Source: Nocardioides albertanoniae
GTDB lineage: Bacteria > Actinomycetota > Actinomycetes > Propionibacteriales > Nocardioidaceae
Reading direction: 5' to 3'
Assembly (NCBI RefSeq): GCF_006716315.1
Contig: NZ_VFOV01000001.1
Coordinates: 4,418,501-4,482,500, forward strand
Length of the DNA: 64,000 nt
A program made the position numbers and the translations under genes. Below the pieces are notes generated by a model, which did not search any database, was not told where the DNA came from, and saw only the letters and a list, made by a program, of their open reading frames with translations. Below are positions 17,119 through 26,240 of this stretch, piece by piece; the stretch's first letter is position 1; each line of letters begins with the position of its first letter.

Positions 17119-19449
17119 ATGAACAGACGCCTTACCAGCGTTATCGCCGCGGTCGCGGTCGCCGGCGTGACGCCAGTGGCCCTGGCTCACTCGTCGGCCA
17201 GCGCCGCCGAGGAAACGGGCACCCGAGCAGCAGCCGCGGTGAAGCAGAAGGTCGATGACAAGCCCGATGCGCTCAACACCAAGCGCCGCGAGCTCAAGTC
17301 CAACGCCGCCACCGCCGTCGCCTCGGGCGAGAAGAAGACGGTCACCAAGAACGGCAGCCAGGTCGTCAAGATGGGTTCGGGCAAGAACGCCCACTGGGTG
17401 GAGCACGAGCCCACCGAGCAGTCCCAGCTGCTGAGCTTCCTGGTCGAGTTCGGCGAGGGCGGCAACCCGGCCTTCCCCGAGAACACCTCGGGCCCGCTCC
17501 ACAACGAGATCGAGGCGCCCGGCGAGGACGACAACTCGACCTACTGGGAGAAGGACTTCTCCCAGCAGCACTACAAGGACATGTTCTTCAACGAGACGAA
17601 GGGCGCCGAGTCCTTCCACAACGCCTACAAGGAGATGTCGAGCGGCCGCTTCGACCTCAAGGGCGACGTCAGCGACTGGGTGACCCTCCCGCACGCCGAG
17701 TCCTACTACCAGGACGAGACCGGTGACGAGAGCGCCGCGTCGATGAAGAACTACATCCAGGACAGCGCCAACGCCTGGTACGACGCGCAGAAGGCCTCCG
17801 GCAAGACCGACGCCGAGATCACCGAGTACCTCCAGAGCTACGACATCTGGGACCGCTACGACCTCGACGGCGACGGCAACTTCAACGAGCCCGACGGCTA
17901 CATCGACCACTTCCAGGCGATCCACTCCGGCGAGGGCGAGGAGGCCGGCGCCGACCCGTGGACCATCTGGTCGCACCGCTGGGCCGCCAACGCCTCCGGC
18001 TCCGACGGCCCCGCCGACTTCCCGAAGGCCGGCGGCGTCAAGATCGGCAACACCGACATCTGGATCCGTGACTACACCACCGAGCCCGAGAACGGCGGCC
18101 TGGGCGTCTTCACCCACGAGTTCGGCCACGACCTCGGCCTGCCGGACTTCTACGACACCAACGGCGGCGAGAACGGCACCGGCTTCTGGACCCTGATGAG
18201 CTCCGGCTCCTGGCTGGGTCACGGTGACGGCACCATCGGCACCACCCCCAACCACATGGGCGCCCCGGAGAAGCTCTTCCTCGGCTGGCTCAACTACGAC
18301 ACCGTCGAGGCCGGCTCCTCCAAGAAGCTGACGCTCGGCCCGAGCTATCACGACACCGGCGACAAGACCCCACAGGCGCTCGTCGTCAACCTTCCCGACG
18401 GCGAGGCGACCCACGACGTCGGCTCCGGCACGTCGGGCAAGACCTTCCTCTACTCCGGCAGGGGCGATGACCGTACGGCCACCGCGGTCAGCCCGGAGAT
18501 CGCGGTGCCCGAGGGCGGCACGCTCTCGGCCAAGGTGAAGTACGACCTCGAAGCGGAGTACGACTTCACCTTCGTGGAGGCCTCGACCGACGGCGGCACC
18601 ACCTGGAGCTCGCCGCTGGCAACGAACCTGTCCGAGGCCGACTACAACAACGGCATCAGCGGCACCTCCGACAGCACCTGTGACGGCAACTGCGCCGACC
18701 ACAACCCGGAGGAGTACGTCGACCTGACTGCTGACCTGGCTGCGTACGCGGGGCAGAACGTGAAGCTCCGCTTCCGCACCTCCAACGACGGCGGCGTCGC
18801 CTACTACGGCTTCGCCATCGACGACCTCGCGGTCGGCTCGGCGTACAGCACGGACTTCTCGTCGTTCGACGACTGGACCGTCAACGAGTACATGGGCATC
18901 ACCGACGGCTCCTACACCGAGACGTTCTCGCGCTCCTACATCGCCGAGAACCGGCAGTACAAGGGCTACGACAAGACCCTGGCCACCGGCCCGTACAACT
19001 TCGGTTACGGGGTCACCGCGCCCGACAAGGTCGACCACTACGCCTACCAGGACGGCCTGCTGATCTGGTTCCAGAACGGCGCGTTCACCGACAACAACAC
19101 CTCCCAGCACCCCGGTGGTGGGCAGGCGCTGGTCGTCGACGCCACCGCGGGCGCCCAGAAGTGGTCCGACGGCACCCTGTCCCGCAACCGGATGCAGGGC
19201 TACGACTCGACGTTCGATGTCGACCGCACCGACCGGCTGCACCTCGAGAGCGAGGTCGCGGACGCCGAGAACAACGTCCTCGACGTGCCGAGCCGCAAGG
19301 GCGTCAGCACGTTCGACGACAGCTCGGAGACGGCCTACTGGAACGAGGCCAACCCGGCGCACTCGACCAAGACCGCCGGCAGCGGTGTGAAGATCCAGGT
19401 GCTCTCCTCCGACGAGCGCAAGGGCACGATGAAGATCAACGTCTCCTGA
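17119..19449 (+). CDS. Secreted M6-family (immune inhibitor A-like) metalloprotease
   Basis: The 776-residue precursor starts with a signal peptide (basic start, Ala/Val core, cut near ALAHSSASAAEE). The zinc motif HEFGHDLGLPD at residues 333-343 fits the HExxHxxGxPD of M6. Acidic surface loops suggest calcium binding (DLDGDGNFNEPDGY resembles an EF-type loop). A MAM/jelly-roll-like segment lies around residues 470-590. The ATG at 17119 has GGAGG 4 bases upstream; earlier in-frame starts are not preceded by a ribosome site. It probably degrades extracellular protein. Confidence 0.92.
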   Translation: MNRRLTSVIAAVAVAGVTPVALAHSSASAAEETGTRAAAAVKQKVDDKPDALNTKRRELKSNAATAVASGEKKTVTKNGSQVVKMGSGKNAHWVEHEPTEQSQLLSFLVEFGEGGNPAFPENTSGPLHNEIEAPGEDDNSTYWEKDFSQQHYKDMFFNETKGAESFHNAYKEMSSGRFDLKGDVSDWVTLPHAESYYQDETGDESAASMKNYIQDSANAWYDAQKASGKTDAEITEYLQSYDIWDRYDLDGDGNFNEPDGYIDHFQAIHSGEGEEAGADPWTIWSHRWAANASGSDGPADFPKAGGVKIGNTDIWIRDYTTEPENGGLGVFTHEFGHDLGLPDFYDTNGGENGTGFWTLMSSGSWLGHGDGTIGTTPNHMGAPEKLFLGWLNYDTVEAGSSKKLTLGPSYHDTGDKTPQALVVNLPDGEATHDVGSGTSGKTFLYSGRGDDRTATAVSPEIAVPEGGTLSAKVKYDLEAEYDFTFVEASTDGGTTWSSPLATNLSEADYNNGISGTSDSTCDGNCADHNPEEYVDLTADLAAYAGQNVKLRFRTSNDGGVAYYGFAIDDLAVGSAYSTDFSSFDDWTVNEYMGITDGSYTETFSRSYIAENRQYKGYDKTLATGPYNFGYGVTAPDKVDHYAYQDGLLIWFQNGAFTDNNTSQHPGGGQALVVDATAGAQKWSDGTLSRNRMQGYDSTFDVDRTDRLHLESEVADAENNVLDVPSRKGVSTFDDSSETAYWNEANPAHSTKTAGSGVKIQVLSSDERKGTMKINVS

Positions 19450-19462
19450 CCTGATCCACGTC

Positions 19463-19494
19463 GAAGGGCCCGAGGCGATCGCCTCGGGCCCTTC
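19463..19494. terminator. Terminator after the M6 protease gene
   Basis: A perfect 32-bp palindrome (16-bp arms) made of GAAGGGCCCGAGGCGA and its complement lies 13 bp after the stop. It separates the gene from the convergent tatD. Confidence 0.85.
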
Positions 19495-19525
19495 TCCTTG
19501 TCTTCCTTCTGGCGTTCTCGGAGTG

Positions 19526-20347
19526 CTACCAGGTGCCGCCGAAGGCGGTCTCGGTGTTGGTGTTGACCGCGTGGCAGAGCTCCTCGAGATCCTCGCCCCG
19601 CGTCTGCGCCATCACCCGCATCGTCAGCGGGATCATGTAGGACGAGTTGATCGCTCCGCGGTGCGGGTGAGGCGTCAGGAACGGAGCGTCGGTCTCGACC
19701 AGGATGCGGTCCTGGGGCGTGATGGCGAGGGCGTCGCGGAGATATTGAGCGTTCTTGAACGTGACGGTGCCGGCGAAGGAGAGATAGGCGCCGCGATCGA
19801 GGCACCGGCGGGCGAACTCGGGGTCGCCGGAGAAGCAGTGCATCACCCAGCGGTCGGTGGCGCCGACGCTGTCGATCACCTCGAGCACCGCGTCGTGGGC
19901 GTCACGGTCGTGGATCATCAGCGTCTTGTCGAGACGCTTGGCGATGTCGATGTGGCGCCGGAACGAGTAGGCCTGGGTCTCGCGGCCGTCCTCGTCGGTG
20001 CGGAAGAAGTCCATCCCCGTCTCGCCCACGATGCGCACCTTCTCGTGCGCGCCGGCAAGCTTCTCGATCTCGTCGAGCGCGGCCTCGAGGTCGGGCTGGT
20101 GAGGAGCGTCGTTGGGGTGGAGCGCGACGCCCGCGACCATGTTGTCGTACGTCGCGGCGGCCTCCACCGCCCAGCGAGCACCGGGAAGATCGCAGCCGAT
20201 CTGGGCGACCCTGGTGACACCGACCGCGGCCGCCTGGGCCAGCGCCTCCTCGACCGGGAGGCTCTCCTCGCCCCGCACGATGTCGAGGTGGGTGTGGTTG
20301 TCGACGACCGGTGCGGGCAGCGGCTCGGGTGCCGGGGCGAAGCTCAT
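19526..20347 (-). CDS. tatD: TatD-family metal-dependent deoxyribonuclease
   Basis: This 273-residue TIM-barrel hydrolase has DNHTHLD (first metal His pair), the GETGMDF segment with the metal Glu, and HCFSGD and ETDAPFL toward the C-terminus. TatD acts as a 3'-5' exonuclease in DNA repair in characterised bacteria. The ATG at 20347 lies 13 bp after the rsmI stop, so the two are probably co-transcribed. Some members of the family act on D-aminoacyl or related substrates, so the exact role is inferred. Confidence 0.9.
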   Translation of the reverse strand: MSFAPAPEPLPAPVVDNHTHLDIVRGEESLPVEEALAQAAAVGVTRVAQIGCDLPGARWAVEAAATYDNMVAGVALHPNDAPHQPDLEAALDEIEKLAGAHEKVRIVGETGMDFFRTDEDGRETQAYSFRRHIDIAKRLDKTLMIHDRDAHDAVLEVIDSVGATDRWVMHCFSGDPEFARRCLDRGAYLSFAGTVTFKNAQYLRDALAITPQDRILVETDAPFLTPHPHRGAINSSYMIPLTMRVMAQTRGEDLEELCHAVNTNTETAFGGTW

Positions 20348-20360
20348 GCTCACCAGTCTT

Positions 20361-21209
20361 CTACATGCTCTTGTGCACGAGATCGTAGACCTCGCGTTTG
20401 GGCACGCCCGCGCGCTTGGCCGTCTCGGCGATGGCTTCCTTCTTGGTGCGGCCCTCGCGCTCCAGGTCGGCGACGGCTTCACGGAGGCTCTCGGGATCGT
20501 TGCCGATCTCGGCGGAGGGGTCGGCGCCGGTGACGACGATGGTGACCTCTCCCCTGATGCCTTCGGCGGCCCAGCCGACCAGCTCGGCGAGAGGGCCGCG
20601 GCGTACCTCTTCGTGGGTCTTGGTCAGCTCGCGGCAGACCGCGGCGGCGCGCTGGTCACCGAAGGCGTCGCGCATGGCTGCGAGGGCGGCCTCGGTGCGG
20701 TGGGGCGCCTCGAAGAAGACCATGGTGCGCTCCTCCTTCGCGAGGCTCGCGAGGCGGCGGCCGCGTTCGCCGGCCTTGCGGGGCAGGAAGCCCTCGAAGC
20801 AGAACCGGTCGACGGGGAGGCCGCTGACGGCCAGGGCGGTCAGCACGGCGCTGGGGCCGGGCACAGCGGTGACGCGTACGTCCTCCTCTACCGCGGCGGC
20901 GACGAGGCGGTAGCCGGGGTCGGAGACGCTGGGCATGCCGGCGTCGGTGACCAGCAGCACGCGGTTGCCGTCGAGGAGATCGGCCAGCAGGGTCGGGGTG
21001 CGCGAGCTCTCGTTGCCCTCGAAGTAGGACACGATGCGACCCTTGATCTCGACACCGAGATCGGTGGTCAGCCGGCGCAGGCGGCGGGTGTCCTCGGCGG
21101 CGATCACGTCGGCGGTGGCCAGCTCCGAGGCCAGCCGGGGCGGGGCGTCCTCGACGCGTCCGATCGGGGTTGCCGCAAGTACGAGCACGCCGTCCTCTGG
21201 ATCTACCAC
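20361..21209 (-). CDS. rsmI: 16S rRNA (cytidine-1402-2'-O)-methyltransferase
   Basis: This 282-residue tetrapyrrole-methylase-fold enzyme methylates the 2'-OH of C1402 in the 30S decoding centre. LVLAATPIGR at the start, AAEDTRRLRRL and LVTDAGMPSVSDPGYRLV are family signatures, and the C-terminal domain (KKEAIAETAKRAGVPKREVYDLVH) matches the RsmI tail. It is divergent from the protein mannosyltransferase gene, 33 bp apart, and upstream of tatD. Confidence 0.94.
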   Translation of the reverse strand: MVDPEDGVLVLAATPIGRVEDAPPRLASELATADVIAAEDTRRLRRLTTDLGVEIKGRIVSYFEGNESSRTPTLLADLLDGNRVLLVTDAGMPSVSDPGYRLVAAAVEEDVRVTAVPGPSAVLTALAVSGLPVDRFCFEGFLPRKAGERGRRLASLAKEERTMVFFEAPHRTEAALAAMRDAFGDQRAAAVCRELTKTHEEVRRGPLAELVGWAAEGIRGEVTIVVTGADPSAEIGNDPESLREAVADLEREGRTKKEAIAETAKRAGVPKREVYDLVHKSM

Positions 21210-21242
21210 ACCGATATTGTTGCAGGCTTATATGGTTCCCTC

Positions 21243-23042
21243 GTGACGACGACGGTGACCGAGGAGCCGGAGCCCATGGAGGGCCTGGCCAGCACCCCCT
21301 CGGGACACCCGCTGCCGACCGCCTGGGAGCGTGCCCGACAGCGCTTCGACGGCTCCGCCCGGGCCGGTTGGGCGGCGACGATCGGGATCACCGCGCTCGC
21401 GTTCCTGCTGCGGTTGTGGCATCTGAGCACGCCGAAGGTCTTCGCGTTCGACGAGACCTACTACGCCAAGGACGCCTGGGCCTTGTCGAAGTTCGGCTAC
21501 GCCCGCAACTTCATCGAGGGCGCCGACGACAACATCCTGGCCGGGCGGCTGACCGGCCAGTTCGCCGACGGACCGTCGATGATCGTCCACCCGGATGTCG
21601 GCAAATGGATCATTTCGGTCGGTATCAAACTATTTGGTATGGATCCGTTCGGCTGGCGGATCGCTTCTGTCGTGGTCGGTTCATTGCTGGTGCTGCTGAC
21701 GATCCGGTTCGTACGCCGCGTCTCCGGCTCCATGCTGCTCGGCATCATCGGCGGCATCCTGGTCACCTTCGACGGGCTCGCGTTCGTGCTCTCGCGGCTG
21801 GCTCTGCTCGACCTCTTCGTCGCCTTCTTCCTGCTCCTCGCGGTGCACCTGATGGTGATGGACCGCGACTGGTGCCGACGGCGCTTCGCCGCGCTCGTGC
21901 CTGCTCAGCTCTCCGAGCCGGGCGCGTGGGGCCCGGTCCGCCGCCTGCTGTTCCGCCCGTGGCTCCTGTGCTCGGGCATCGCGTGGGGGCTGGCGATCGG
22001 CTGCAAGTGGGAGGCGCTCTATCCGCTGGCCGCCTTCGGGCTGCTCTATGTGGCCTGGTCAGCGGGGATGCGCCGTTCCTTCGGCGTACGTCTCTCCTGG
22101 CTGCGTGCGTGCGTGGCGGACGGTCCGACGGCGTTCGTGCACCTGGTCGGGGTCGCGCTCGCGGTCTACGTGATGACGTGGATCCCGTGGATGGCCCACG
22201 CCGACGTCTATGAGGAGTCGCTCTCGGCGACGCAATACACGCGCTACACCGGCGAGGGTCACTGCGAGGACAAGTCCTACGTGCCCGACAACCTCAACGA
22301 GAAGCGCTGGCCGACCGCGACCGAGCCGGACGCGTCGGGGTTCGGCGAGGCCACCCAGTCGCTGCGCTCGCTCTGGTACTACCACCGCGACGTCTACACC
22401 TTCCACACCCACTTCCTGGAGTGCGCCGAGCACACCTACGGGTCGCACCCGGCGGGCTGGCTGCTGCTGAACAGGCCTGTCGGGGTCGCCGCCGACACCG
22501 GCATCCTCTCCGGCGAGAAGTCGCGCGGCGAGAGGTGCGAGGCGACGCCGAAGACCGACCCCGACGGTGCCGGCTCCCAAGAGGCCGGCACGTGCCTGCG
22601 GCAGGTGCTGCTGCTCGGCACCCCGGTGCTGTGGTGGGGTGCTTTCCTCGCGCTGATCGTCTCGGCGTTCATGTGGGTCGCCGCGCGTGACTGGCGGTTC
22701 GGGGTCGCCGTGGTCGGGGTGCTCTCGACGTGGCTGCCGTGGCTGCAATATGCCGGCCGCCCGATCTTCTCGTTCTACATGATCATCGCCCTGCCGTTCC
22801 TGGTGCTCGGCCTGTGCCTGTGTCTGGGCAAGCTGCTGGACCGACCACCCTCCCGCGCCGGAGCGCCTCCGGGGGCGCCCGGCACGCCCGGCATCCGTCG
22901 CCGGTTCGGTGGCGCGATCGCGGTCGGCATCTTCGTCGCCCTGGTGGTCTGCAACTTCGCCTGGTTCTGGCCGATCTACACCGACGAGATGCTCACCCGA
23001 CAGGACTGGCTCACGAGAATCTGGTTCAAACGATGGATCTAG
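21243..23042 (+). CDS. pmt: Polyprenol-phosphate-mannose protein mannosyltransferase
   Basis: This integral-membrane glycosyltransferase (GT39, 599 residues from GTG 21243) transfers mannose from polyprenyl phosphate to Ser/Thr of exported proteins. The catalytic acidic pair is in FAFDETYYAKDAW in the first external loop. About ten spans follow, with the C-terminal PMT_4TMC region ending in NFAWFWPIYTDEMLT. A TTATAT box about 10 bases before the GTG would give a leaderless mRNA; an ATG at 21276, with GGAG upstream, is the alternative. Its last 10 bases overlap the start of nagA. Confidence 0.9.
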   Translation: MTTTVTEEPEPMEGLASTPSGHPLPTAWERARQRFDGSARAGWAATIGITALAFLLRLWHLSTPKVFAFDETYYAKDAWALSKFGYARNFIEGADDNILAGRLTGQFADGPSMIVHPDVGKWIISVGIKLFGMDPFGWRIASVVVGSLLVLLTIRFVRRVSGSMLLGIIGGILVTFDGLAFVLSRLALLDLFVAFFLLLAVHLMVMDRDWCRRRFAALVPAQLSEPGAWGPVRRLLFRPWLLCSGIAWGLAIGCKWEALYPLAAFGLLYVAWSAGMRRSFGVRLSWLRACVADGPTAFVHLVGVALAVYVMTWIPWMAHADVYEESLSATQYTRYTGEGHCEDKSYVPDNLNEKRWPTATEPDASGFGEATQSLRSLWYYHRDVYTFHTHFLECAEHTYGSHPAGWLLLNRPVGVAADTGILSGEKSRGERCEATPKTDPDGAGSQEAGTCLRQVLLLGTPVLWWGAFLALIVSAFMWVAARDWRFGVAVVGVLSTWLPWLQYAGRPIFSFYMIIALPFLVLGLCLCLGKLLDRPPSRAGAPPGAPGTPGIRRRFGGAIAVGIFVALVVCNFAWFWPIYTDEMLTRQDWLTRIWFKRWI

Positions 23043-24163
23043 ACCATGTCGTACGCGGCCGGGTGCCTCGGCCGGGTGGCTTCGACGACGTCGTCGTCAC
23101 GGTTGCCTCGGGGGCGATCTCGCAGGTGCGCGCGCCGGCTGACGGCGATCCGGAGTCGTCGGGGATCCTGCTGCCCGGGCTCGTCGACCTGCACAATCAC
23201 GGCGGTGGCGGCGCGTCCTTCCACTCCACCTCGCTCGAGGAGATCACGACGGCTGCCGGGGTGCACCACACCGCCGGCACGACCACGCTGCTCGCCTCGA
23301 CCGTCACCGACGCACCGGCTCGTCTGCTGGAGGTCGTCTCGGTGCTGGCGGACGCCGCCGACTCGGGGCTGATCGCCGGGATCCACCTGGAGGGTCCGTT
23401 CCTCGCTCATTCGTGCCGCGGCGCCCACGACCCGTCGCTTCTTCTCGCCCCCGACGCGGGCCTGACCCGCGAGCTGGTCGCGGCCGGACGCGGACATCTG
23501 CGGATGATGACGCTCGCCGCCGAGCTGCCCGGCGCCGACGAGGTGGCCGCCGTGCTCGCCGACTCCAGCGCCGTCGTGGCGCTGGGCCACACCGCGGCCG
23601 ACGCCGCGCTGACCCGCTCGTTTCTCGCCGGTGCGGGCAGCCTGGTCACCCATCTGTTCAACGGGATGCCGCCTGTTCACCATCGCGACCCCGGCCCCGT
23701 GCTCGGCTCGCTGGGGGCCGCCGGTGTGGGCGATGCGTGCGTGGAGCTGATCGCCGACGGCGTACACCTCGACGACGAGACGGTCCGCTCCGTGATGTCC
23801 ATGGTGCCCGGCGCGGTCGTGCTCGTCACCGATGCGATGGCCGCGGCCGGGATGGACGACGGTGACTATCAGCTCGGTCCGCTCTCGGTGGAGGTACGCT
23901 CCGGGGTCGCCCGCATCGCCGACGGCACCGGCAACGGCTCGATCGCGGGCGGCACCTCTCGACTCCTGGACCAGGTGCGTCGACATGCCGGCGCGGGGAT
24001 CGACCTGGCGATGCTCATGAAGGCCGCCAGCCTGCGGCCGGCCTCGGTCGCCGGTCTCGACGCCGGCAGGCTCGACGTGGGCGCGCGAGCCGACCTGGTG
24101 CTCACCGACGAGTCGCTACGGCCGACGCGGGTGATGCGCAACGGGGCCTGGCTGGCCTCGTAG
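23033..24163 (+). CDS. nagA: N-acetylglucosamine-6-phosphate deacetylase
   Basis: This 376-residue amidohydrolase removes acetate from GlcNAc-6-P in amino-sugar and cell-wall recycling. Metal ligands are visible in LVDLHNHGG and IHLEGPFL, the later histidines in ALGHTAADA and VTHLFNGM, and the catalytic Asp in VLVTDAMAAAG. The ATG lies inside the end of pmt (10-bp overlap in another frame), so translation is probably coupled. No nagB or transporter is next to it. Confidence 0.9.
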   Translation: MDLDHVVRGRVPRPGGFDDVVVTVASGAISQVRAPADGDPESSGILLPGLVDLHNHGGGGASFHSTSLEEITTAAGVHHTAGTTTLLASTVTDAPARLLEVVSVLADAADSGLIAGIHLEGPFLAHSCRGAHDPSLLLAPDAGLTRELVAAGRGHLRMMTLAAELPGADEVAAVLADSSAVVALGHTAADAALTRSFLAGAGSLVTHLFNGMPPVHHRDPGPVLGSLGAAGVGDACVELIADGVHLDDETVRSVMSMVPGAVVLVTDAMAAAGMDDGDYQLGPLSVEVRSGVARIADGTGNGSIAGGTSRLLDQVRRHAGAGIDLAMLMKAASLRPASVAGLDAGRLDVGARADLVLTDESLRPTRVMRNGAWLAS

Positions 24164-24197
24164 GTGCGCCTGCGAGCCTGCTCGTAGGCTGTGCTCC

Positions 24198-24623
24198 ATG
24201 CCCTCCACGAAGCCTGACGACCACTCGCCTCTCATCGCCGGGCTCGCGCCCAGGTGGGCGGTCGCTGCCTTCGTCGTCGACGTCTTCTTCGTGCTCCTCT
24301 TCGCCTTCGCCGGCCGCCAGTCGCACGACGCCGGCCCCGCGCTCGTCGTGCTCCGCATCGCCTGGCCCTTCCTGGTCGGGCTCGCCGTGGCCTGGGCGGT
24401 GCTCGCCTGGCGTCGCTGGCCCGCCACGCGCGCCTGGCCGGCCGGCGTGCTGGTCTGGCTCGGGACGTACGCCATCGGGATGGTGCTCCGCGGACTCACC
24501 GGCGAAGGCCTCGCCCCCGCCTTCCTCGTCGTCTCGATCCTCTTCCTCGGCCTCACCCTCGTCGGCTGGCGCGGCTACGTCAGCGCCAAGATCCACTACC
24601 GCTCCCGCCGCCTCGCCGACTGA
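24198..24623 (+). CDS. DUF3054 family membrane protein
   Basis: This 141-residue protein has four predicted membrane helices and fits the actinobacterial DUF3054 family: AAFVVDVFFVLLFAFAGR in helix 1 with the conserved acid and Arg, then GTYAIGMVLRGLTGEG between helices 3 and 4, and LVGWR near the end. Function unknown. It follows nagA by 34 bp on the same strand. Confidence 0.8.
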   Translation: MPSTKPDDHSPLIAGLAPRWAVAAFVVDVFFVLLFAFAGRQSHDAGPALVVLRIAWPFLVGLAVAWAVLAWRRWPATRAWPAGVLVWLGTYAIGMVLRGLTGEGLAPAFLVVSILFLGLTLVGWRGYVSAKIHYRSRRLAD

Positions 24624-24632
24624 CCTTCCCCC

Positions 24633-24843
24633 GCCGAGACGTCGCTTCTGCAGGTCGAGAAGTCACGTGTGCAGGTCGAGGCGTCACTTCTGCAGGTCGA
24701 AGCGTCAGTCCTGCAGGTCGAGTTGGCAGGCGTGACCTCTCGACCTGCACGGGTGACACCTCACCCTGCAGAAGTTACTCCTCACCCTGCACGAGCGACG
24801 CCTCACCCTGCACGAGTGACCTCTCACCCTGCAGGGGTGACTC
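24633..24843. repeat. 21-bp repeat array with two opposed halves
   Basis: Four direct units (24633, 24654, 24675, 24696; each 21 bp, ending CTGCAG or GTGCAG and starting GTCGAG) lead into a partial fifth. Five inverted units follow at 24739, 24760, 24781, 24802 and 24823 with CTCACCCTGCA. The period is exactly 21 throughout each half. The array fills the gap between the convergent DUF3054 and cbiO genes and ends 5 bp before the cbiO stop. The opposed halves could pair into a very long hairpin. There are no spacers. Confidence 0.85.
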
Positions 24844-24848
24844 CTCGG

Positions 24849-25601
24849 TCAGAGGGTGGTGGCGGCGGCGACGGGGTCGAAGCCGAAGGGGAGCTCGAGG
24901 CGGTGGGCGCGCATGAGGTCTGCGTCGGAGAGTACGTCGACTGTGGGGCCTTCGGAGGCGACGACGCCGCCGTCGAGGATGACCGAGCGTTCGCAGAGCT
25001 CGAGAGCGTACGGCAGGTCGTGGGTGACCATCAGGACGGTGACGTCGAGATCGCGGATGATGTCGGCGAGCTCGCGGCGGGAGGCAGGGTCGAGGTTGGA
25101 GGACGGCTCGTCGAGCACCAGGATCTCGGGGTCCATCGCTAGCACCGTGGCCACCGCGACACGGCGACGCTGGCCGAAGGAGAGGTGGTGGGGCGGCCGG
25201 TCGGCGAACTCCTCCATGCCGACCTTCGCGAGCGCCTCGGCGACCTTCGCCTCCAACGCCTCGCCGCGAAGGCCCAGGTTGGCGGGGCCGAAGGCGACGT
25301 CCTCGCGGACGGTGCCCATGAAGAGCTGGTCGTCGGGGTCCTGGAAGACGATGCCGACGCGGCGGCGGATCTCCTTGATGTTGGCCTTGGTCACCGGCAG
25401 ACCGCTCACCGCGACCGAGCCGGCACCGGCGAGGTGGATGCCGTTGAGGTGGTGGACGAGCGTGGTCTTGCCGGCGCCGTTGGGGCCCAGCAGCGCCACC
25501 CGCTCGCCGCGGTGGACGTGCAGATCGACACCGAAGAGTGCCTGATGACCGTCGGGATAGGCGAAGGCCAGGCCGCGCACCTCGAGCACCGGCGTCGTCA
25601 T
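24849..25601 (-). CDS. cbiO: Cobalt/nickel ECF transporter ATPase CbiO
   Basis: This 250-residue ATPase drives the Co/Ni energy-coupling-factor importer. Walker A is LGPNGAGKTT, the signature is LSFGQRRRV (the Gly-to-Phe form common in CbiO), and Walker B is ILVLDEPSSNLDP. The ATG at 25601 overlaps the cbiQ stop (ATGA). It is the last gene of the cbiM-cbiN-cbiQ-cbiO operon. Confidence 0.93.
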   Translation of the reverse strand: MTTPVLEVRGLAFAYPDGHQALFGVDLHVHRGERVALLGPNGAGKTTLVHHLNGIHLAGAGSVAVSGLPVTKANIKEIRRRVGIVFQDPDDQLFMGTVREDVAFGPANLGLRGEALEAKVAEALAKVGMEEFADRPPHHLSFGQRRRVAVATVLAMDPEILVLDEPSSNLDPASRRELADIIRDLDVTVLMVTHDLPYALELCERSVILDGGVVASEGPTVDVLSDADLMRAHRLELPFGFDPVAAATTL

Positions 25602-26236
25602 CGTCGTTCCACCTTGTCCATGGTCGGCATTCTGCCTGTGTAGCCGCGGGAGACCATCGCGAGGTGCACACGCTCGCCACGCTCGAAGGAGCGGATGAAC
25701 AGGGCGCCGACCGACCGGGCGAGCACCGGCCAGTGGAGCGGGTTGCGGGCGACGAAACCCCGCGAGGCCCGGGCCACCGACATCCGGCGCATCTCGTCGG
25801 TCACGACCTCGAGATAGCGCACCATGAAGGCCATGATCTGCACCAGCTGCTGAGGCAGCCGCAACCGCTCCAGCCCGCGCACCAGCTCGTGAGGTGCGGT
25901 GGTCGCGGCCAGCAGCAGCCCAGCGATGACACCGAGGGTGCCCTTGGCGAGCAGTCCCCACGCCGAGAGCAGCCCCGACTCGCTCAAGCTCAGACCGAGC
26001 ACATCGACCCGCGGCCCCTGCGCGATGAACGGCATCAGCACCGCGAAGACCACGAACGGCGTCTCGACGACCATCCGCTTGATCAGCCACCCCGGACGCA
26101 CCCGCGCCGCCACGGCGACAGCCACGAGCACGGCGAGAAAGATCGCGTACGCCGCGAACCACTCCCGTGGCGTAGCGACCACGACGAGCATGAAGCCGAC
26201 CAGAGCCACCACCTTCAGATGTGCGGGCAGCGACAC
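25598..26236 (-). CDS. cbiQ: Cobalt/nickel ECF transporter transmembrane protein CbiQ
   Basis: This 212-residue T component starts LPAHLKVVALVGFMLVVVATP as in CbiQ and has about five spans. The two coupling helices that dock on CbiO are visible as MRRMSVARASRGF and ERGERVHLAMVSRGYTG, both with the Ala-Arg-Gly type core. The GTG start is preceded by GGGGGAG at good spacing. It overlaps cbiO and follows cbiN by 4 bp. Confidence 0.92.
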   Translation of the reverse strand: MSLPAHLKVVALVGFMLVVVATPREWFAAYAIFLAVLVAVAVAARVRPGWLIKRMVVETPFVVFAVLMPFIAQGPRVDVLGLSLSESGLLSAWGLLAKGTLGVIAGLLLAATTAPHELVRGLERLRLPQQLVQIMAFMVRYLEVVTDEMRRMSVARASRGFVARNPLHWPVLARSVGALFIRSFERGERVHLAMVSRGYTGRMPTMDKVERR

Positions 26237-26240
26237 GGTC

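Noticed and set aside
17098..19362. Very long open frame (754 codons) antisense to the M6 protease gene
   Set aside because: It is a GC-rich shadow of the real gene: Val/Leu/Gly/Arg-rich, no domain, no ribosome site. The sense frame has a signal peptide and a zinc motif.
20112..21242. 376-codon N-terminal extension of the protein mannosyltransferase frame
   Set aside because: It runs opposite tatD and rsmI, which are well conserved, and has no similarity to the GT39 family. A start at 21243 or 21276 fits.
24633..24843. Possible CRISPR array
   Set aside because: The 21-bp units abut with no unique spacers, the two halves are opposed, and no cas gene is present.
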